Positions 43,986-55,660 are shown, counted from the stretch's first letter. The stretch: DNA of 62,000 nt from Prorocentrum cordatum (GCA_963575745.1 CAUYUJ010019270.1:420931-482930); one strand, 5' to 3'. Made by a program: numbers and translations. The notes: a model not told the origin generated them from the sequence alone.

Positions 43986-45915
43986 CTCGGTAACAAGGGT
44001 GACGGGGGGAGGGGAGGATGTGGGGGAGGACGGATGGATGGTATGAAATATGAAGGGCTCGGACACCACGCTCCCTCTCAAACCCCTCACTCTAACGACC
44101 AGCACCGATGTGAGAGCGAGGACGAGGATGCAATATCCCGCGCCCACCCCTCACCCCAGCCTGCCACCCACGGGCGCTCAGGACGCCCGCGCGGCCGGGA
44201 CACTGGGCCCAGGCCGTGTCGGAGTCGCCTCCTGGCCAGTCTACTGCTTAAGCGCTCCTCGAGGAGCCTCGTGCGAGTTCTGCCACTCCCAGCGTCGTCT
44301 CCGCAGCGGCGCGCCCCTCTGCTCACTACGGCGAGCTCGTCGCGGGGCCTGCAGCCTCTGGCGCCGGTCCCATGGACCTGGCTGCCGAAGCCGCCACTCC
44401 GCTCGCACCCCGCGCCTGGCCTCGGTAGGCCATGGCCAGTGGGAGGCTCGCACCCGATGCTGACGACGACGACGACGCCGCCGACGACGACGAGACGGAC
44501 GGCGACTAGGTTGATTCCACAACTCCTCGTCTGCCTCCACATTCACGCCCAGCACGCGTGCCCAAGCGTACGTGCGCTGCTGTAGCTCTCGCTGCACACG
44601 CAGCACTCGTGACTCTCAGCTTAACCCCCTGGATCCTCCGAGCCTCTCAGAGGGGCTCTGCCAGACCGTCGCCCATGCCGTGGCCACTGGCTGGGATGCT
44701 AGTCCCAGGTCGAGTGGAGGCCGAGGAGCCACCGACGAGGTGGACGACAATGACGATGACATCCGTCCTCATACATCGCCAAGCTCACAATCGCCCTGCA
44801 CCCTTGGGGCCGCAGCCCTTGGTGCCGGTTTCAATGGCCCGCCAACCTCGCTGCGTTGCAGCCCTACTGCACTACCACCGCAACCTCACGGCCATCACGC
44901 GGCCAACCACCAGCCGATCCGACCACTCATCCGTGTAGAAACTACCGTGGCGGTCACCAGCCAAAGGTTCAACCCTATCAACGGCCTCCGTGGCACGGTC
45001 GTTGATAGAGCAGGCGCTGCTGGCAAATGTTGGCTTGTCAAGCTGTGCAGTAGTTGTAAAGCCTTCTTGAGGCCATCCAGCCTGTCCGTCGACCACGACT
45101 TTGACGACTAACCTGCACCGCAATTCCGCCTGCCGATGCCTTGCAGGTCCGGTCTGTTTTCTCTGCGAAGCTCCACTCACGTACTGTTTCGGCGTCACCG
45201 CTGTCGCCGCGCTGACCGTGGGAGGGACACACCCCTGCTCTCGGCGACGCCACTGGCCGCCCAACACTCCCTTGGCTTCTCGTGCCAGCCCTTCTAGCCG
45301 TGGGCCGGCCTCCCGCCGTGGGGACAGCCCCCCTCGATGTGCTGAGGCGGTGGCACGGCTCACTCGCCTCCCCCGCTCCCTCTTCTCCTCACAGGCTGTG
45401 CCTCCGGGTGCGGCTGGCCGTGGGGTGGCGGGATCTGGGGATGGTCTTGCCTTCTGACACGGTCGCTGACGCCTGGGTCCTCCCCTCTCCTTCAGTGCGA
45501 GAAAGCGTTGGTTCCCCCGGCGCCTGCGCTTCTGCTGCCTCTTCACCCCAAGGAGGGCCGTGCCTTTCCACTCCTTCGCCGGCCCATTGTCCTGCCTGGC
45601 ACCGGTGCGCCGCCTCGCTGCCGATGTGACCAGCCTGCCCAGAGGGGTTCCTTGCCGCCACCTCGTGCCTCCGCCACGGCCCCAACAAGTGGTGACGGCT
45701 TCTCGCCATACGTGGCTGGCCGCACAGATGCGCTGCGCTGGGTGCCGCCTGCCATGGTCTTTCAGTATGCCTGTCATGGTCTTTTAGTATGTCGTGTGCC
45801 TCGTGTGCCTCGCGTGCGCGCCAAAACGCCTTGGACTCTTTTCGTGCACGGTTATGCTCCCAGCCATGCGAGGAGCAACCGAGCGCGGCGCTGGCTGCCC
45901 CGTCGGCCGCACGCG
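43986..45915. other. Unassigned region upstream of msrB exon 1
   Basis: No recognised gene. A plus frame (44572-45111) ends with SQRFNPINGLRGTVVDRAGA then GKCWLVKL, resembling the small beta-barrel 'GxxGTVV...GxWxV(R/K)L' pattern of several dinoflagellate proteins. A minus frame (44606-44241) has VQRELQQRTYAWARVLGVNV. The missing 5' exon(s) of msrB should lie here or further up. I could not identify them. Confidence 0.3.
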
Positions 45916-45919
45916 GACG

Positions 45920-46235
45920 CGCTCTCTCTCTCTCTCTCTCTCTTTCGTTATCTCCCTCGTTATTTATGTTGTTTGTATTTCTTTATGTATTTCTCTATTT
46001 TTTTTCTCTCACTCTCTCTCTCTCTCTCTTTCTGTCTTTTTTTTCTCTTTCTCTCTCTCTCTCTCTTTCTCTCTTTCTCTCTCCCTTGCGCTTTCTCTTT
46101 CTGTGTCTCTCTCTCTCTCTCTCTTTCTCATTTTTTCTCCCCCCTCTCTTTCTCACTCTCTCTTTCTCTCTTTCAGTATACATGTGTGTATATATGTATA
46201 TATTATAGCTCTCTCTCTCTCTCTCTCTCCATCCC
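45920..46235. repeat. (CT)n microsatellite
   Basis: CTCTCT runs with TTT interruptions and a short TA stretch (46175-46205), leading into the left copy of the 362 bp direct repeat. Confidence 0.92.
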
Positions 46236-46579
46236 TCCCTCCGTCTCTGCTTTTCTCGTTCGCCCCACCCTTGTCTCGTTGCGCTTTTTTGGCATTTTGG
46301 AAACATATCGAACCCAGCCTGCACAGTTTGCTTTCGAACACAGTCCAGTTCCTTCTCACAGGTTCCATTCTGTGTCTCCTAGTGCTTGTCAGGTGTCTTG
46401 ACATGATTGCGTCGCACATCATGCTCATAGTGTGTAGTATTGCATTTTCGTCATTGCTCGCAGCTGGGCTCAGGCACTAGCGATGAAGGTCGCTGCGGTA
46501 AATCCCCTGTTCCGAGGTCCTAGGGCTCGGCGGTGCCCCTGATGCGCCCGAGGGGAGAAAACAAGTGGGTACATCTCTC
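46218..46579 (+). repeat. Direct repeat, left copy
   Basis: From CTCTCTCCATCCCTCCCTCC to CAAGTGGGTACATCTCT. It shares long identical stretches with 52022-52384, for example GCATTTTCGTCATTGCTCGC and GGTCGCTGCGGTAAATCCCC. Confidence 0.85.
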
Positions 46580-47114
46580 TTACTGTCCACGTTCCTTGCT
46601 GGCGTGAGGCTGGGCAAGACTTGGCGATCGTGTCTGGCAATTTCTCACGTTCTTCACTTCCGTGTTCTCCATCATGTTCTATGCCAACTTAGTCCGACGA
46701 ATTCTTTGCATTACACACACACACACTATTAACGTTACGTGGGTTTCGAACGCGCACGTGAACATGTTGATGAAGCACGTGTCTGGCCCGACTCTCATAT
46801 ACGGCATGGCGACATTGTTTCATGTAGATCATGGACACCATGTACACAGCGCACGTACACATGCAAATATTGGCCGTGACATTGGACGCAGAATATTTCA
46901 GTGGGCATCAGATGGGTCCCCAATGCAGGCGCCCGTCACCTATGATTTTCTGCAGCAGTGTCTCGGGATATGCTTCGAATGGTCTTTCGCTGCGCACTTG
47001 AAGACGCACCGGTCAGACAAGATCGTCTGGAGCATCGCGACATCCATTTCACATTTCTATCTCTGTATGACATAGCGCACACACATGCTCGGCGTCAGAT
47101 TCGCGTAATTATCC

Positions 47115-48008
47115 GTGGATGTTCTCAAAATATTCAAGAAGCCCTTTTGCATTGTCATTTCCGCTCTCACGTCTGGATGGGTATTTATCGCATGCCAGTA
47201 TTGTGCGATCTGGGATCTAGAGAAATTCCGATACGAGACTGCTCTGTACTGCGGATGGATGAAGCGTGATCCACACTGGCATGTCGGTAAGGCGAACGTC
47301 GCACGTGCACACCAACATGCGCATGTAGCAGAACACGAACACATCGGCACACATGTCGCACCAAGTGAAGCCCTAAAACGTGTACCGCGGGACTCTCACA
47401 TCCTGCCGGGAGTAGTCAAAATATTCGAGGAACACTGCATCAATTCCCTTGGGACTTTCGGGAAGGACCGTAACTGTAAACGATATGGGGTTTTGAAAAA
47501 GCATCATCCGTATCACTTTCGATTTGTCTGCGTGTTGTGGCACTCCGAGAGCCGGATTTTGAAGTACGAGAAATTTGTGATCCAACATCTGCAAGCACCT
47601 ACTCAGCAAAAAGAGCATCTTTGCCTGGATCTTCGTAATGCGCGCTCCCGGCCGTGGCCCAGATTCCGTTCTCATCCCAGTCTAGCGCGTGAACTTGAAC
47701 TGAATGTTGGACATCTTCTGCACTCGCAGGCATGGTATGAGCGCGCAGGGTGGCACGCAGAAGAGTACAATGGAAGCCATTGCATGAACTTCGAACACCT
47801 CGCCGTATATTGTCAGCGAGAGTACGGATTTCATCGGCAGCGCGTTCAACAATGTATGTATTCGAGCGGGATTGCGTCTTGGCTGGCTGTCTTCTTGGGG
47901 GATGCTCACACCAGGCTGAATTACAAGCTCGTGTGCGCGTGGCACATCGCACAACGTTTCGACTTGGTCCGGCTGACTAGAGTAGAACGGAAAACATTCA
48001 GGTTTTAA
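47115..48008 (+). pseudogene. RT-element N-terminal region (possible GIY-YIG-like part)
   Basis: A 297-codon frame. HWHVGKANVARAHQHAHVAE is followed by a His-containing spacer, FGKDRNCKRYGVLKKHHPYH, then LWHSESRILKYEKFVIQHLQ and RPWPRFRSHPSLARELEL. The V-G-K-A start, the basic R/H motif and the late E in a helix recall the GIY-YIG nuclease fold that accompanies some RTs (Penelope-like elements). The canonical GIY and YIG triplets are not visible, so this is tentative. It lies directly upstream of the RT. Confidence 0.35.
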
Positions 48009-48418
48009 ACAGCTCTGGTATTTTCAACTGCAATGTGAACATCATCGAAGTGAACACGTATTCCCAGGAGGCCGTTATTCAAGTTCGCAGGTGTCTTAAG
48101 GCAGTGATCAAGTTGATATGCATCAAATACTAGAGAGAACTAGGGTATTTTCTGAGAAGGCGAATCTGGGTGATACAAGGCAAGGGGCAACAACAATTTG
48201 ACCGTCTGCACGCGAACATCCAGCACGCTAAGCAGTTCGATGTTGCATATCTTCAACATAGCCCGGCGCACATGCAACAATATTTTGAAGCCAAGCGAGA
48301 TGTATGCAAGTATCCGTTTTTTTCTGGCACGTACCCATCCCGAATGACCCGCTCGAGTTGCAAGACCACGTCGAGAAAGAGGTAGCGAGAGTGTTGCACA
48401 GGTTCCAGATATTGCACA

Positions 48419-49841
48419 TTGATGATGAGAGTTCACGTATTATTCGTCAGGCTGATTGGGGAAAGGGTCAACCTCCTGAACCTTCTGATCACTTTCCATC
48501 GGTCTCCTCCTCGCAAGTCGCGGTCACCGTGGACAAAAAAACACAAAGCATATCGCTTTTTCAAGCAAGATTGGTTATTGGTGGCGTTTGGGGCTGATGA
48601 CCCCCAGTATGAGGTAATGTTTAACGAGACCACGGACACGTGCCTGGAGAGGAAGAACAAACTGTTTGATTCGTGCCTCCCGGAGGCTTGGCGAAAACGT
48701 GTTTGTCTCCATCGGGGGCATCTTCAATACGCATACCACAACTACAAGGACAAATGTCACGGCGAGTCTGGGGGCATCATCTGCGGGAAAGCGCACGCCC
48801 ACGACAGGGAGATCGCGAGTGACGTGAACATCCCTCACCAGCTGTTTTTTCAAGCTAGTTGCGCGGGCTATAAAGCTCACAAAAAATACATTCACGGAAG
48901 CATGCGTGGACCCTGTGGCGGCAGGCGAGCATTAAGAAGTCCCTGCAGGAGAGGGTATCTCATTTATCTCTTCTTAACGCGCATCCTGCTCGTTGTCCAT
49001 GTGGTTGTCGAAAATATCGTTGTCTACAGATGATCAAGGTTGACGCGGCACAATTCTTTAAAGCGGCGTCGATCACAAGAGGGGTACGGCATGTTCGGGA
49101 GATGATGAATCAAGTCCATCGTAAACAAAACGCGAATGCTGTCATGATAGACAAAACTCCACGGTGCGAGGGCAGTCTAACTAATATTAATAACATACGT
49201 CGTCGTCGAGGGTTTCCTCTTCCCCACCATGTTCTTCGTTTTTCTGATATTGACCATGCTCTTGCATATTGTGAAGGTGACAACCGTTTTCTCGTAGGAC
49301 AACATGTGATAAAACCTCTTCGTGGATGGCCCATGGGAGCTGCGCTGAGCGAGCCGTGCAAGATGGCGAACTAAACCACTACATATGGAAATGTGATACC
49401 GACAAAGCGTTTGCAACATCGGCAAATTGGATGAACGAGAACGTCAAAACGCCCTTCCGGAAGATCGTCACAAGCATGCTCCACGTAGATGACCTAGTCG
49501 TTTTTTCAAGGATATATTGTTGTGATTGTCTTCTTCGGGCTCTACGCCGTATATGTCCTGGAGATGTTGGTTTTTCTGAGGAAGCCAGAGGACATACCAT
49601 ACGAGTATTATCAACAATGGTTCATATTGATCGTCATTCATGTCTCCGCCTATTCCCTGTAAACCCTAACGTGATGTACGGATTGGGCCCCAATGACACA
49701 CAGCATATTATGAGGATTGGGCAGTCTCCAGAGAATGTGTCGTACGCGTATCATCAACTACGTCAGTTTCTCGTTTGCCAGATACGCATGGTAGATAAGT
49801 TAATGCAGGGGGATGCCAAAAACACGTTTGTTCTTACATAG
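48419..49841 (+). pseudogene. Reverse transcriptase, frameshifted
   Basis: Three frames carry it. A pre-RT region (WTKKHKAYRFF in the frame of 48419; CLPEAWRKRVCLHRGHLQYA, YHNYKDKCHGESGGIICGKA) is followed at 49030-49374 by MIKVDAAQFFKAASITRG (motif A-like, Asp) and VIKPLRGWPMGAALSEPC (motif B, GxPMGxxLSEP). Then at 49326-49841 comes NHYIWKCD...MLHVDDLVVFSR (motif C, xVDD). Frames shift near 48500-48600, 49020 and 49370, so the copy is inactive. RT identity rests on the ordered A-B-C motifs. Confidence 0.65.
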
Positions 49842-51107
49842 CGCTTTGATGAGCATTCCGAGGAGGTGGTGTTCACCATTCATCGTTGCTGTACGAGTGT
49901 ACGCGAAGGCACTGAGACTCATGTCCAAACATTGCATCACCATCTCTGCTGCTGACTTGCTCAAGCCTCCCGGTATCGAACCAGCTGATTTTCAAAGTGT
50001 TCTGAGTTGCACGGGCCGCGACGGCGGAGGCCGAGGATGGCGCCCCCCGTGGGCGTGGCGCCATGACAACAGCAGATACTACGGCAACAGCGGCGGCAAA
50101 GGAAATGGTGGCAGCCAGGATTGGGTTGCAAACCAGATTCTTCAGGAGTCTCTGGAGAGGAGCCGTGAACAGCGAGAACAGCAAGCACGTGAGCAAGAAC
50201 AGAAACGAAAGCAAAATCTTGTCGACGATCGTCTGCGGGAGTCCTTCGGTGGAGGCTCGACCAGAAGCCGGGATGACACTCGGAGGGAGGAACGCCGACC
50301 AATTCTGCCATGTCTCCGCACCATCGGCAGGACGCTGAGCCAAAGATGGTCTGATGAAAGCCGCGATGACCGGCGTGACCGAAGCCGTGAACGCAGCCGC
50401 TCCCGAGACCGAGACCGTGGTGGCCGCTCGGACCGGGATCGTGGCAGTCGCTCTGACAGGGGCCAAGGCAGCCGATCCGACAGACGTGCTCGCACTCGCA
50501 GCTCTCCGAGGTCAAGATCGGGCTCTCGACGCCGCACGGGGAGCAACTCAGGCGAGTTCGAGTCTGTGGAGGTCTTGGCACAGGCCCTGGGTGACATCGT
50601 GCATTTACGCCGTCACTCTGGAAGCCGCGCTTCGGGATCTACTGACGCCAGGCCTCAGGAGCGGAAGCCTGGGGATCGCCGCGGTGACCCATCAGGCTCC
50701 TCTGGCCCTGCCGGGTCACAAGGCCAGCAGCCCGTGAGAGGCCGCAAGAGGCTGAGGAGTCCCAGGCCGAGGTTGAGATCCGTGCCCGGAGGGAGACCTG
50801 CAAGGCACTTGACCTCGATCTCGATGACATGATGCACGAGGACGAGAAGACGTGGGAGAAGGCAGTGCTCGACAATTGCAAGATTGAAGACCTGCGCAAG
50901 GCCATCAAGAAAACATCGGGGAGGACGCCCCCAAGCAGAACACGAAGCCAAAGATGTTGGCGCAGCTGCTGGCGTTCGCCCGAGGTGATTAGCACTTCAT
51001 CAGAATTTGGTTCACCTGTGCTTCAACATTCCGGCGTGCTGCTGTACTTCTGGATTCGTTTTAAGTCGGGCCTGCCCCCCTACAGAAGGATTTCCGACGA
51101 AGAATAA
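49813..51107 (+). CDS. Arg/Ser/Asp-rich C-terminal region of the RT element
   Basis: A 339-codon frame (49813-50832) starts in an RT-distal part (LLKPPGIEPADFQ). It has a Gly/Trp/Arg patch (GGGRGWRPPWAWRHDN), a Glu/Arg/Gln coiled coil (SLERSREQREQQAREQEQKR), then RS/RD dipeptides (RDRSRERSRSRDRDRGGRSD). Coding character then moves to another frame: LDLDDMMHEDEKTWEKAVLD, NCKIEDLRKAIKKTSG, to about 50990. RS/RD-rich regions are known from splicing-related and RNA-binding proteins; here it probably binds the element's RNA. It may be a separate gene. Confidence 0.45.
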
Positions 51108-52021
51108 AAAATGCCATAAAAAAATAATCCAACAAAAATCAAAAAAATAGTCTGGGGACTATGTTTTTAATATTGTTGACCTTGTTGGGGCATTTTTGGC
51201 TATTTTTTATTTTTCGTCGAAAATCCCCCTGTAACCCCAGGAAGCATTTAAGAACCCCCCCGGCGATATCTTAGCACCGCATTTTTATTCGATATTCCGA
51301 GGGGCCGAAATAACCGCACGATAGGTTTAGCACCCGGACACAGAAAAAATTCGCGGAGGCCTGGCCCCTGGGCTACAATTGAAATTCGAAATTCAAATCT
51401 GCGTGGCTCTCATGAAAGACTCAGGATGTCGTTTGCTGCTTGGAAAATTCACGCAATGATAATAGTATTAATATTCGCAAGCATATTTGATGACTCCTAA
51501 CGACTTGAATGGATCCATCCGGTTTCATACAAGTTCCGCAGGATTCTCAAAGATTCCTACGGGTTCACAAAGATTCGTCAGGATTCATGAGGAGGATGAG
51601 GAGGAGGAGGAGGAGGAGGAGGATGAGGAGGAGGAGGAGGGCTCCTGGTGCTGGGTAACGCTTCCAGGGTGCGGAAGGGTTATCGATTTGCCGGAAGGGG
51701 GGGGGGGGGGTTCTTAAATGCTTCCTGGGGTTAGGGGGACACGCCCGATTTAAGATTCGTTTGGGCATTCTCTCCGCCGGCATGTCATCAATGCAACGTG
51801 TTGCGTTACGGATGTCTTGGTTATTCGAACTCTCACAAGAGGTCATGCTGGTGATATTGGGTATTCCATTTGCCGGTGTGGCAGACATGTACGTTGTGCT
51901 TCTACGCTTGGCCACGCCGTGGCGAGAAGGACGCATAATATACGTTGCCGGCACGTGCTCTGTGCTCACTTTGCTGGCGGTGGCCGTCACCGGGGTACAG
52001 ACGCCTTAATGATCTGATGGG
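51100..52021. other. AT-rich 3' segment and spacer
   Basis: 51105-51240 is unusually A/T-rich for this window (AATAAAAAAT, AAAAATCAAAAAAATAG), as in a 3' untranslated tail. 51593-51642 is (GAG)n. 51700-52021 has no recognised feature and ends at the right direct repeat. Confidence 0.5.
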
Positions 52022-52384
52022 CCTCTCTCTCTCCATCCCTCCCTCCGTCTCTGCTTTTCTCTTTCGCCCAACCGTTGTCTCGTTCCGCTCTTTTGACATT
52101 TGCTTCCATATCGGACCCAGCCTGCACAGATTGCTTTCGAACACAGTCCAGCTCCTTTTCACGGGTGCACTTCTGTGTCTTCTCGTGCTTGTCAGGTGTC
52201 TTGATATGATTGCGTCGCACATCATGCGCATAGTGTGTAGTATTGCATTTTCGTCATTGCTCGCAGCTGGGCTCAGGCACTACAGATGAAGGTCGCTGCG
52301 GTAAATCCCCTGTTCCGAGGTCCTAAGGCTCGGCGGCGCCCCCTGATGCGCCCGAGGTGGGAAAACAAGTGGGTGCATCTCTGT
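52022..52384 (+). repeat. Direct repeat, right copy
   Basis: Matches 46218-46579 along its whole length. It is followed by (CT)n and (TA)n to 52490, directly before the next element. Confidence 0.85.
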
Positions 52385-52427
52385 CTCGCTCTATCTCTCT
52401 CTATCTCTCTCTCTTTCGCTCGCTCGT

Positions 52428-52458
<31 letters not shown>

Positions 52459-52494
52459 TTATGTAAATGTGTATATATATATATATATAGAAAT

Positions 52495-52740
52495 ATGAAC
52501 GTTACGATGGTTTTTCTCACTGCCGCCACTGCTTTGCGGTCTTCTCGCGAGACCACTTGGGGGGAAACACAGAGTCCAAGCCGTGGCGAGGCGCAGGGAA
52601 AGCAAGAGAGGACGATGTTTCGATGATTTCGATGGATCATGATCGTTTCAATTGCACCCTGCCCCAGCTAAGCCATGGCAAATCCATAGCAGCTGGGCCT
52701 CGCCCAAGTTCAAAAAAGGACCCCCCCCCAGGCCTTCAAG
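52495..52740 (-). repeat. Split direct repeat B2
   Basis: From ATGAACGTTACGATGG to GGCCTTCAAG. It matches B1 (52863-53086) closely, with ~20 extra bases near 52533-52556. It is the outer 3' end of the element; (TA)n lies just outside. Confidence 0.88.
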
Positions 52741-52771
52741 GTCGGTGCTGAGGGTCGGACGGTGGGCTGCA

Positions 52772-52864
52772 AAGCCGCTTGAGCCCGCAGAGCGGCGGGA
52801 AGGCGGCGGCACGGCGAGGCACCTCGAGTCGTTCATATCTTCACCCCTCCAGTGCACCAGTCAT
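52772..52864 (-). repeat. Split direct repeat A2
   Basis: From AAGCCGCTTGAGCCCGCAG to CACCAGTCAT. It matches A1 (59940-60033) with about nine differences in 94 positions. It abuts B1 directly, as expected for the internal B1-A2 junction. Confidence 0.9.
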
Positions 52865-53086
52865 GAACGCCACGATGTTTTTTCCCACTGCCGCCACTGA
52901 TTTGGGGGAAACACAGAGTCCAAGCCGTGGCGAGGCGCAGGGAAAGCAAGAGAGGACGATGATTCGATAATATCGATGGATCGCGATCGTTTCAATGGCA
53001 CCCTGCCCCAGCTAAGCCATGGCAAATCCATAGCAGCTGGGCCTCGCCCGAGTTCAAAAAAAGGAATCCCCCCCAGGCCTTCCAAG
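52863..53086 (-). repeat. Split direct repeat B1
   Basis: From ATGAACGCCACGATG to CCAGGCCTTCCAAG, between the recombinase stop and A2. Confidence 0.88.
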
Positions 53087-53118
53087 TTGCCCTATCCTGG
53101 CAAATCCGACTCTAAAGC

Positions 53119-53868
53119 TCAAGTGCTCAAGCGAAGCTTGTGAATTATTGGAGCCCAGGACGCGGCAGCAGTTCTCACATACTGCTCCTGCTCTCTGGAC
53201 ATAGACAATGCAACAAGGTCGGCAGTACCCTGGGAAATATATAAACGCGCAGTCCGAGAGGCTGACAACCTTCCTTTCACAAGCGTGCTCTCCATGGACC
53301 CGAAACGTGTAAAGTGGGCGGTAGCCCCGCCACGCCGCAAGCTATAGAGCGAGAGCCCTCGCCCTTGCAATCCCAGGGTCTGCAAAATGGCATTAAGCTT
53401 CGACCGAGCTTGACCTCCAGTCACTCCAAAGACGAGGTCATCAGGACCAAGAGATTTGCAAGCGTGAGCAAGAATTTTTCTGCTGACGCCATCCTTCAAG
53501 ACAACTGCCTCGCTCAAGCCTGTACGCTGGCTGGTTTTGCTGATCGGGATGGATATGACCGCCTTATCTTTCAGAAACAGAACGTCCATGCGCTTCATTG
53601 CGAACAACACACCACTTCTCACGAAGACATCGAATCCCACCAGCACCAACGCAGCAAAGGCTGCCCGGCCCACATGCCAGGCGCAATACGCCACGGCAAG
53701 GCTCAACTGAGCAGTAAATGGCGTAGCTCTCGACGGTGGAACCTGACGCTCCCACTCCCGGATCAAACTCCAGGACTGGTCCAAGGATCCTTTGAAGGCA
53801 GAAACCACTGAAGTCCTGCAGCTGCGTTCACGGGAACGTAGCACGGCTCTAGCTCCTCCCAGCAGCAC
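53119..53868 (-). CDS. Tyrosine recombinase, catalytic domain
   Basis: A 249-codon frame, catalytic half of a phage-integrase-type recombinase. Visible: GFDVFVRSGVLFAMKRMDV (first Arg), KDKAVISIPISKTSQ (beta-hairpin Lys), LYSLRRGGATAHF (second Arg, with Ser where many have His) and SASRTARLYISQG (Tyr nucleophile). In YR retrotransposons it integrates the circular DNA without target duplication. The upstream N-terminal half continues in another frame (54077-53763), so a frameshift lies near 53800. It ends ~30 bases before B1. Confidence 0.85.
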   Translation of the reverse strand: MLLGGARAVLRSRERSCRTSVVSAFKGSLDQSWSLIREWERQVPPSRATPFTAQLSLAVAYCAWHVGRAAFAALVLVGFDVFVRSGVLFAMKRMDVLFLKDKAVISIPISKTSQRTGLSEAVVLKDGVSRKILAHACKSLGPDDLVFGVTGGQARSKLNAILQTLGLQGRGLSLYSLRRGGATAHFTRFGSMESTLVKGRLSASRTARLYISQGTADLVALSMSREQEQYVRTAAASWAPIIHKLRLST

Positions 53869-54060
53869 TCCACGAAGTCAGCAAGCACCTGGTCCACGGA
53901 GTCGTAGGGCATCGACCTCCGTGTCTGCTTAACCCATTGAAGAAAACGACTCACAGCATTCATATATATGTGTGTGTGTGTGTTCCTCGTCTCTGCGGTG
54001 ATATGCAGGTCTCGCAGCTTGGAATGCCGTCTACTGTGCTGCTGAGCGAGGTGTGCAGGT
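53790..54060 (-). pseudogene. Tyrosine recombinase, N-terminal core-binding part
   Basis: In the frame of 54077-53763: SKLRDLHITAETRNTHTH, AVSRFLQWVKQTRRSMPY, VLADFVECCWEELEP and AAGLQWFLP. The LRDxxLTxxTR...AVxxFLxW...LxxFxExLWE...GLQxFLP order is the DNA-binding N-terminal domain of these recombinases. A (TG)n insertion at 53968-53984 interrupts it. Confidence 0.7.
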
Positions 54061-54109
54061 CTTCGCTTCCCTGTCAACGCAGGCTTCCTCGACCCTTTCC
54101 CAACGTCTT

Positions 54110-54460
54110 CGACGGGACGTTCTTAGCCAAGGTAGAGCGCGAAGGGTGGTCTGCAGGGTTCAGCTTGGTGTTTACGTAGCCGGTCAACGGGTGCAGGTCA
54201 GAGGCCAGCAGGGTGGCGCAGTACTGCTTGGCGAGGTTCCTCAACTTATGAGAACTGGTCCGCCCTCATGTCAGGATAGCTGCCACCACCTGCGAATCCA
54301 CGAGGTGCAAGAAGCAAACACAACGAACGTGTGCCGCCCTCGTCCTCCAACGTACTGTTGCCGTCGCTGCACGCAACCCCAGAGCTCTGATATGACTGCC
54401 CAAGGCACTCGGCCCCCAGGGATAACTGAGGATGATCTTCCACTTCCAGAGCGATGGATC
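54110..54460 (-). pseudogene. RNase H, C-terminal half
   Basis: KIILSYPWGPSALGSHIRAL and CFLHLVDSQVVAAILT (54400-54266) are followed in another frame by HKLRNLAKQYCATLLASDL and GYVNTKLNPADHPSRS (54240-54135). VDSQVV carries the third, and NPADHPSR the fourth, acidic residue of an RNase H. The second, normally in HINxLELRA, has become HIRALGLRA (Glu lost). The first lies 1.5 kb upstream, on the other side of the methyltransferase. Confidence 0.7.
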
Positions 54461-54639
54461 AATACTGGCGCGAGGCCAGGCCTTCGGCCTGAAAGGGACT
54501 CCGATGTCAAGGCGAACGTCGGATCCTCCTCTCTCGCCAACGCTCTGAAACAATTGGATCAGCACGCGGCTCTCAGGTCGCTCTTGGACTGGCTCCTTTA
54601 CGAACTCAACGCTCTCTTCGAGCAGGTCTTTGCACTCGA

Positions 54640-55660
54640 GCGGCCGTACGAGATCCAATCCAGAATAGCGTCCAGCGAAGTACCCCGACGCCACAAACAG
54701 GTTCCGAAGAAGCCAGCCGAGCGGGGCGACGGCGAAAGCGTTGCCCAGGAGTGAGCACCGAAGGGCCTCCACCGCCTGCTGGTCCGAGTCCGACATGGCG
54801 ACGGCCGAGGTGTAGTGCCGCGGGGGCCCCAACAGGACCTCTCGCTCCATCGAGGTAGCCAACCGAGCCCTTCCCCCCTCCATGATGCAGTTATGGCCAT
54901 TGTACTGGTAGGGGGGGTACGAGTACACGTCCGAGGCCCACCGTCGTAGGGCCTCCTCGCTCGCCTCGCGGATACCTGTCGGCTTATACCTCGGCTCGCT
55001 CCTAGGGACCTTCTGAACGAACGTGCTAAGGGGCTTAGAGTCGTCCAGACGATAAGCTCCTGGGCTTATCCGTTCCGCTCGCTCTAGTCGCAGTAGTCGG
55101 ATATATCGCACTGCTCGTCCTCGGTTCGTCTCGACAGCGACGGCCCCGTCCAAGGCCGTAACATCCCAAGAGCACCCGTATAGTCGGGGGCGACGATTCT
55201 CAGTGAAGAGGCTGTTGCAAACCTCGATGGGGACCACTCCGAAGGCCTCATTGAACCCCTTGGTGTCCTCGAGGGTCATGCTCGCGACGTTCTCGCAGAG
55301 CCAGTGCACCCGGCAAACAAACTGGCGCTTGACGAGACCGATTATCCGAGGAAAGTGATAGAATAGCCGACTGTTCTCCGCTCAGACATGAGCGCTCAGC
55401 ATTAACTCCAGCAAGGTCCTGACAGGGACTGCCCCCCTATCAGTAGCACAAAATCAACCTTATCGTTGTAATGTGAAGCAAGACTGGTTACGACCTGCTC
55501 GGAGACCTCCTCCACGCGGCCAAGCTCGATCACGCCTGGCCACCTGGAGCGCACTGTGCGCTTGGCTTTCTTGTCAAGCTGGCGTAGCCCACAATGATGG
55601 GCCCAAACGGCTGAGGGCCACTGCAGCGCAGCCGACCCCGTCAAAGACGCCGATCAGGAA
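54640..55660 (-). pseudogene. C5-cytosine methyltransferase domain
   Basis: Motifs appear in canonical order: I GVFDGVGCAAVALSRLG (55652-55605), IV GGSPCQDLAGVN with the catalytic Cys (55437-55405, reached by a frame change), VI HWLCENVASM (55310-55280), VIII RRPRLYGCSW (55195-55165), a target-recognition-like region, and X LLGNAFAVAPLGWLL (54755-54710). Dinoflagellate retrotransposons carrying such domains are published and thought to methylate their own DNA. Shifts near 55580, 55430 and 55350 show this copy is inactive. Host methyltransferase pseudogene is unlikely given the flanking RNase H halves. Confidence 0.85.

Larger units (their letters stand above)
46218..52384 (+). mobile_element. 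RT element between ~362 bp direct repeats
   Basis: Two direct repeats (46218-46579 and 52022-52384) enclose 5.4 kb of plus-strand, frame-broken coding sequence. It contains a possible nuclease-like region, an RT, and an Arg/Ser/Asp-rich tail. Direct repeats could be LTRs or the pseudo-LTRs of Penelope-like elements, or could reflect duplication. The RT is of a dinoflagellate type that I cannot place in a named clade from motifs alone. Confidence 0.5.
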
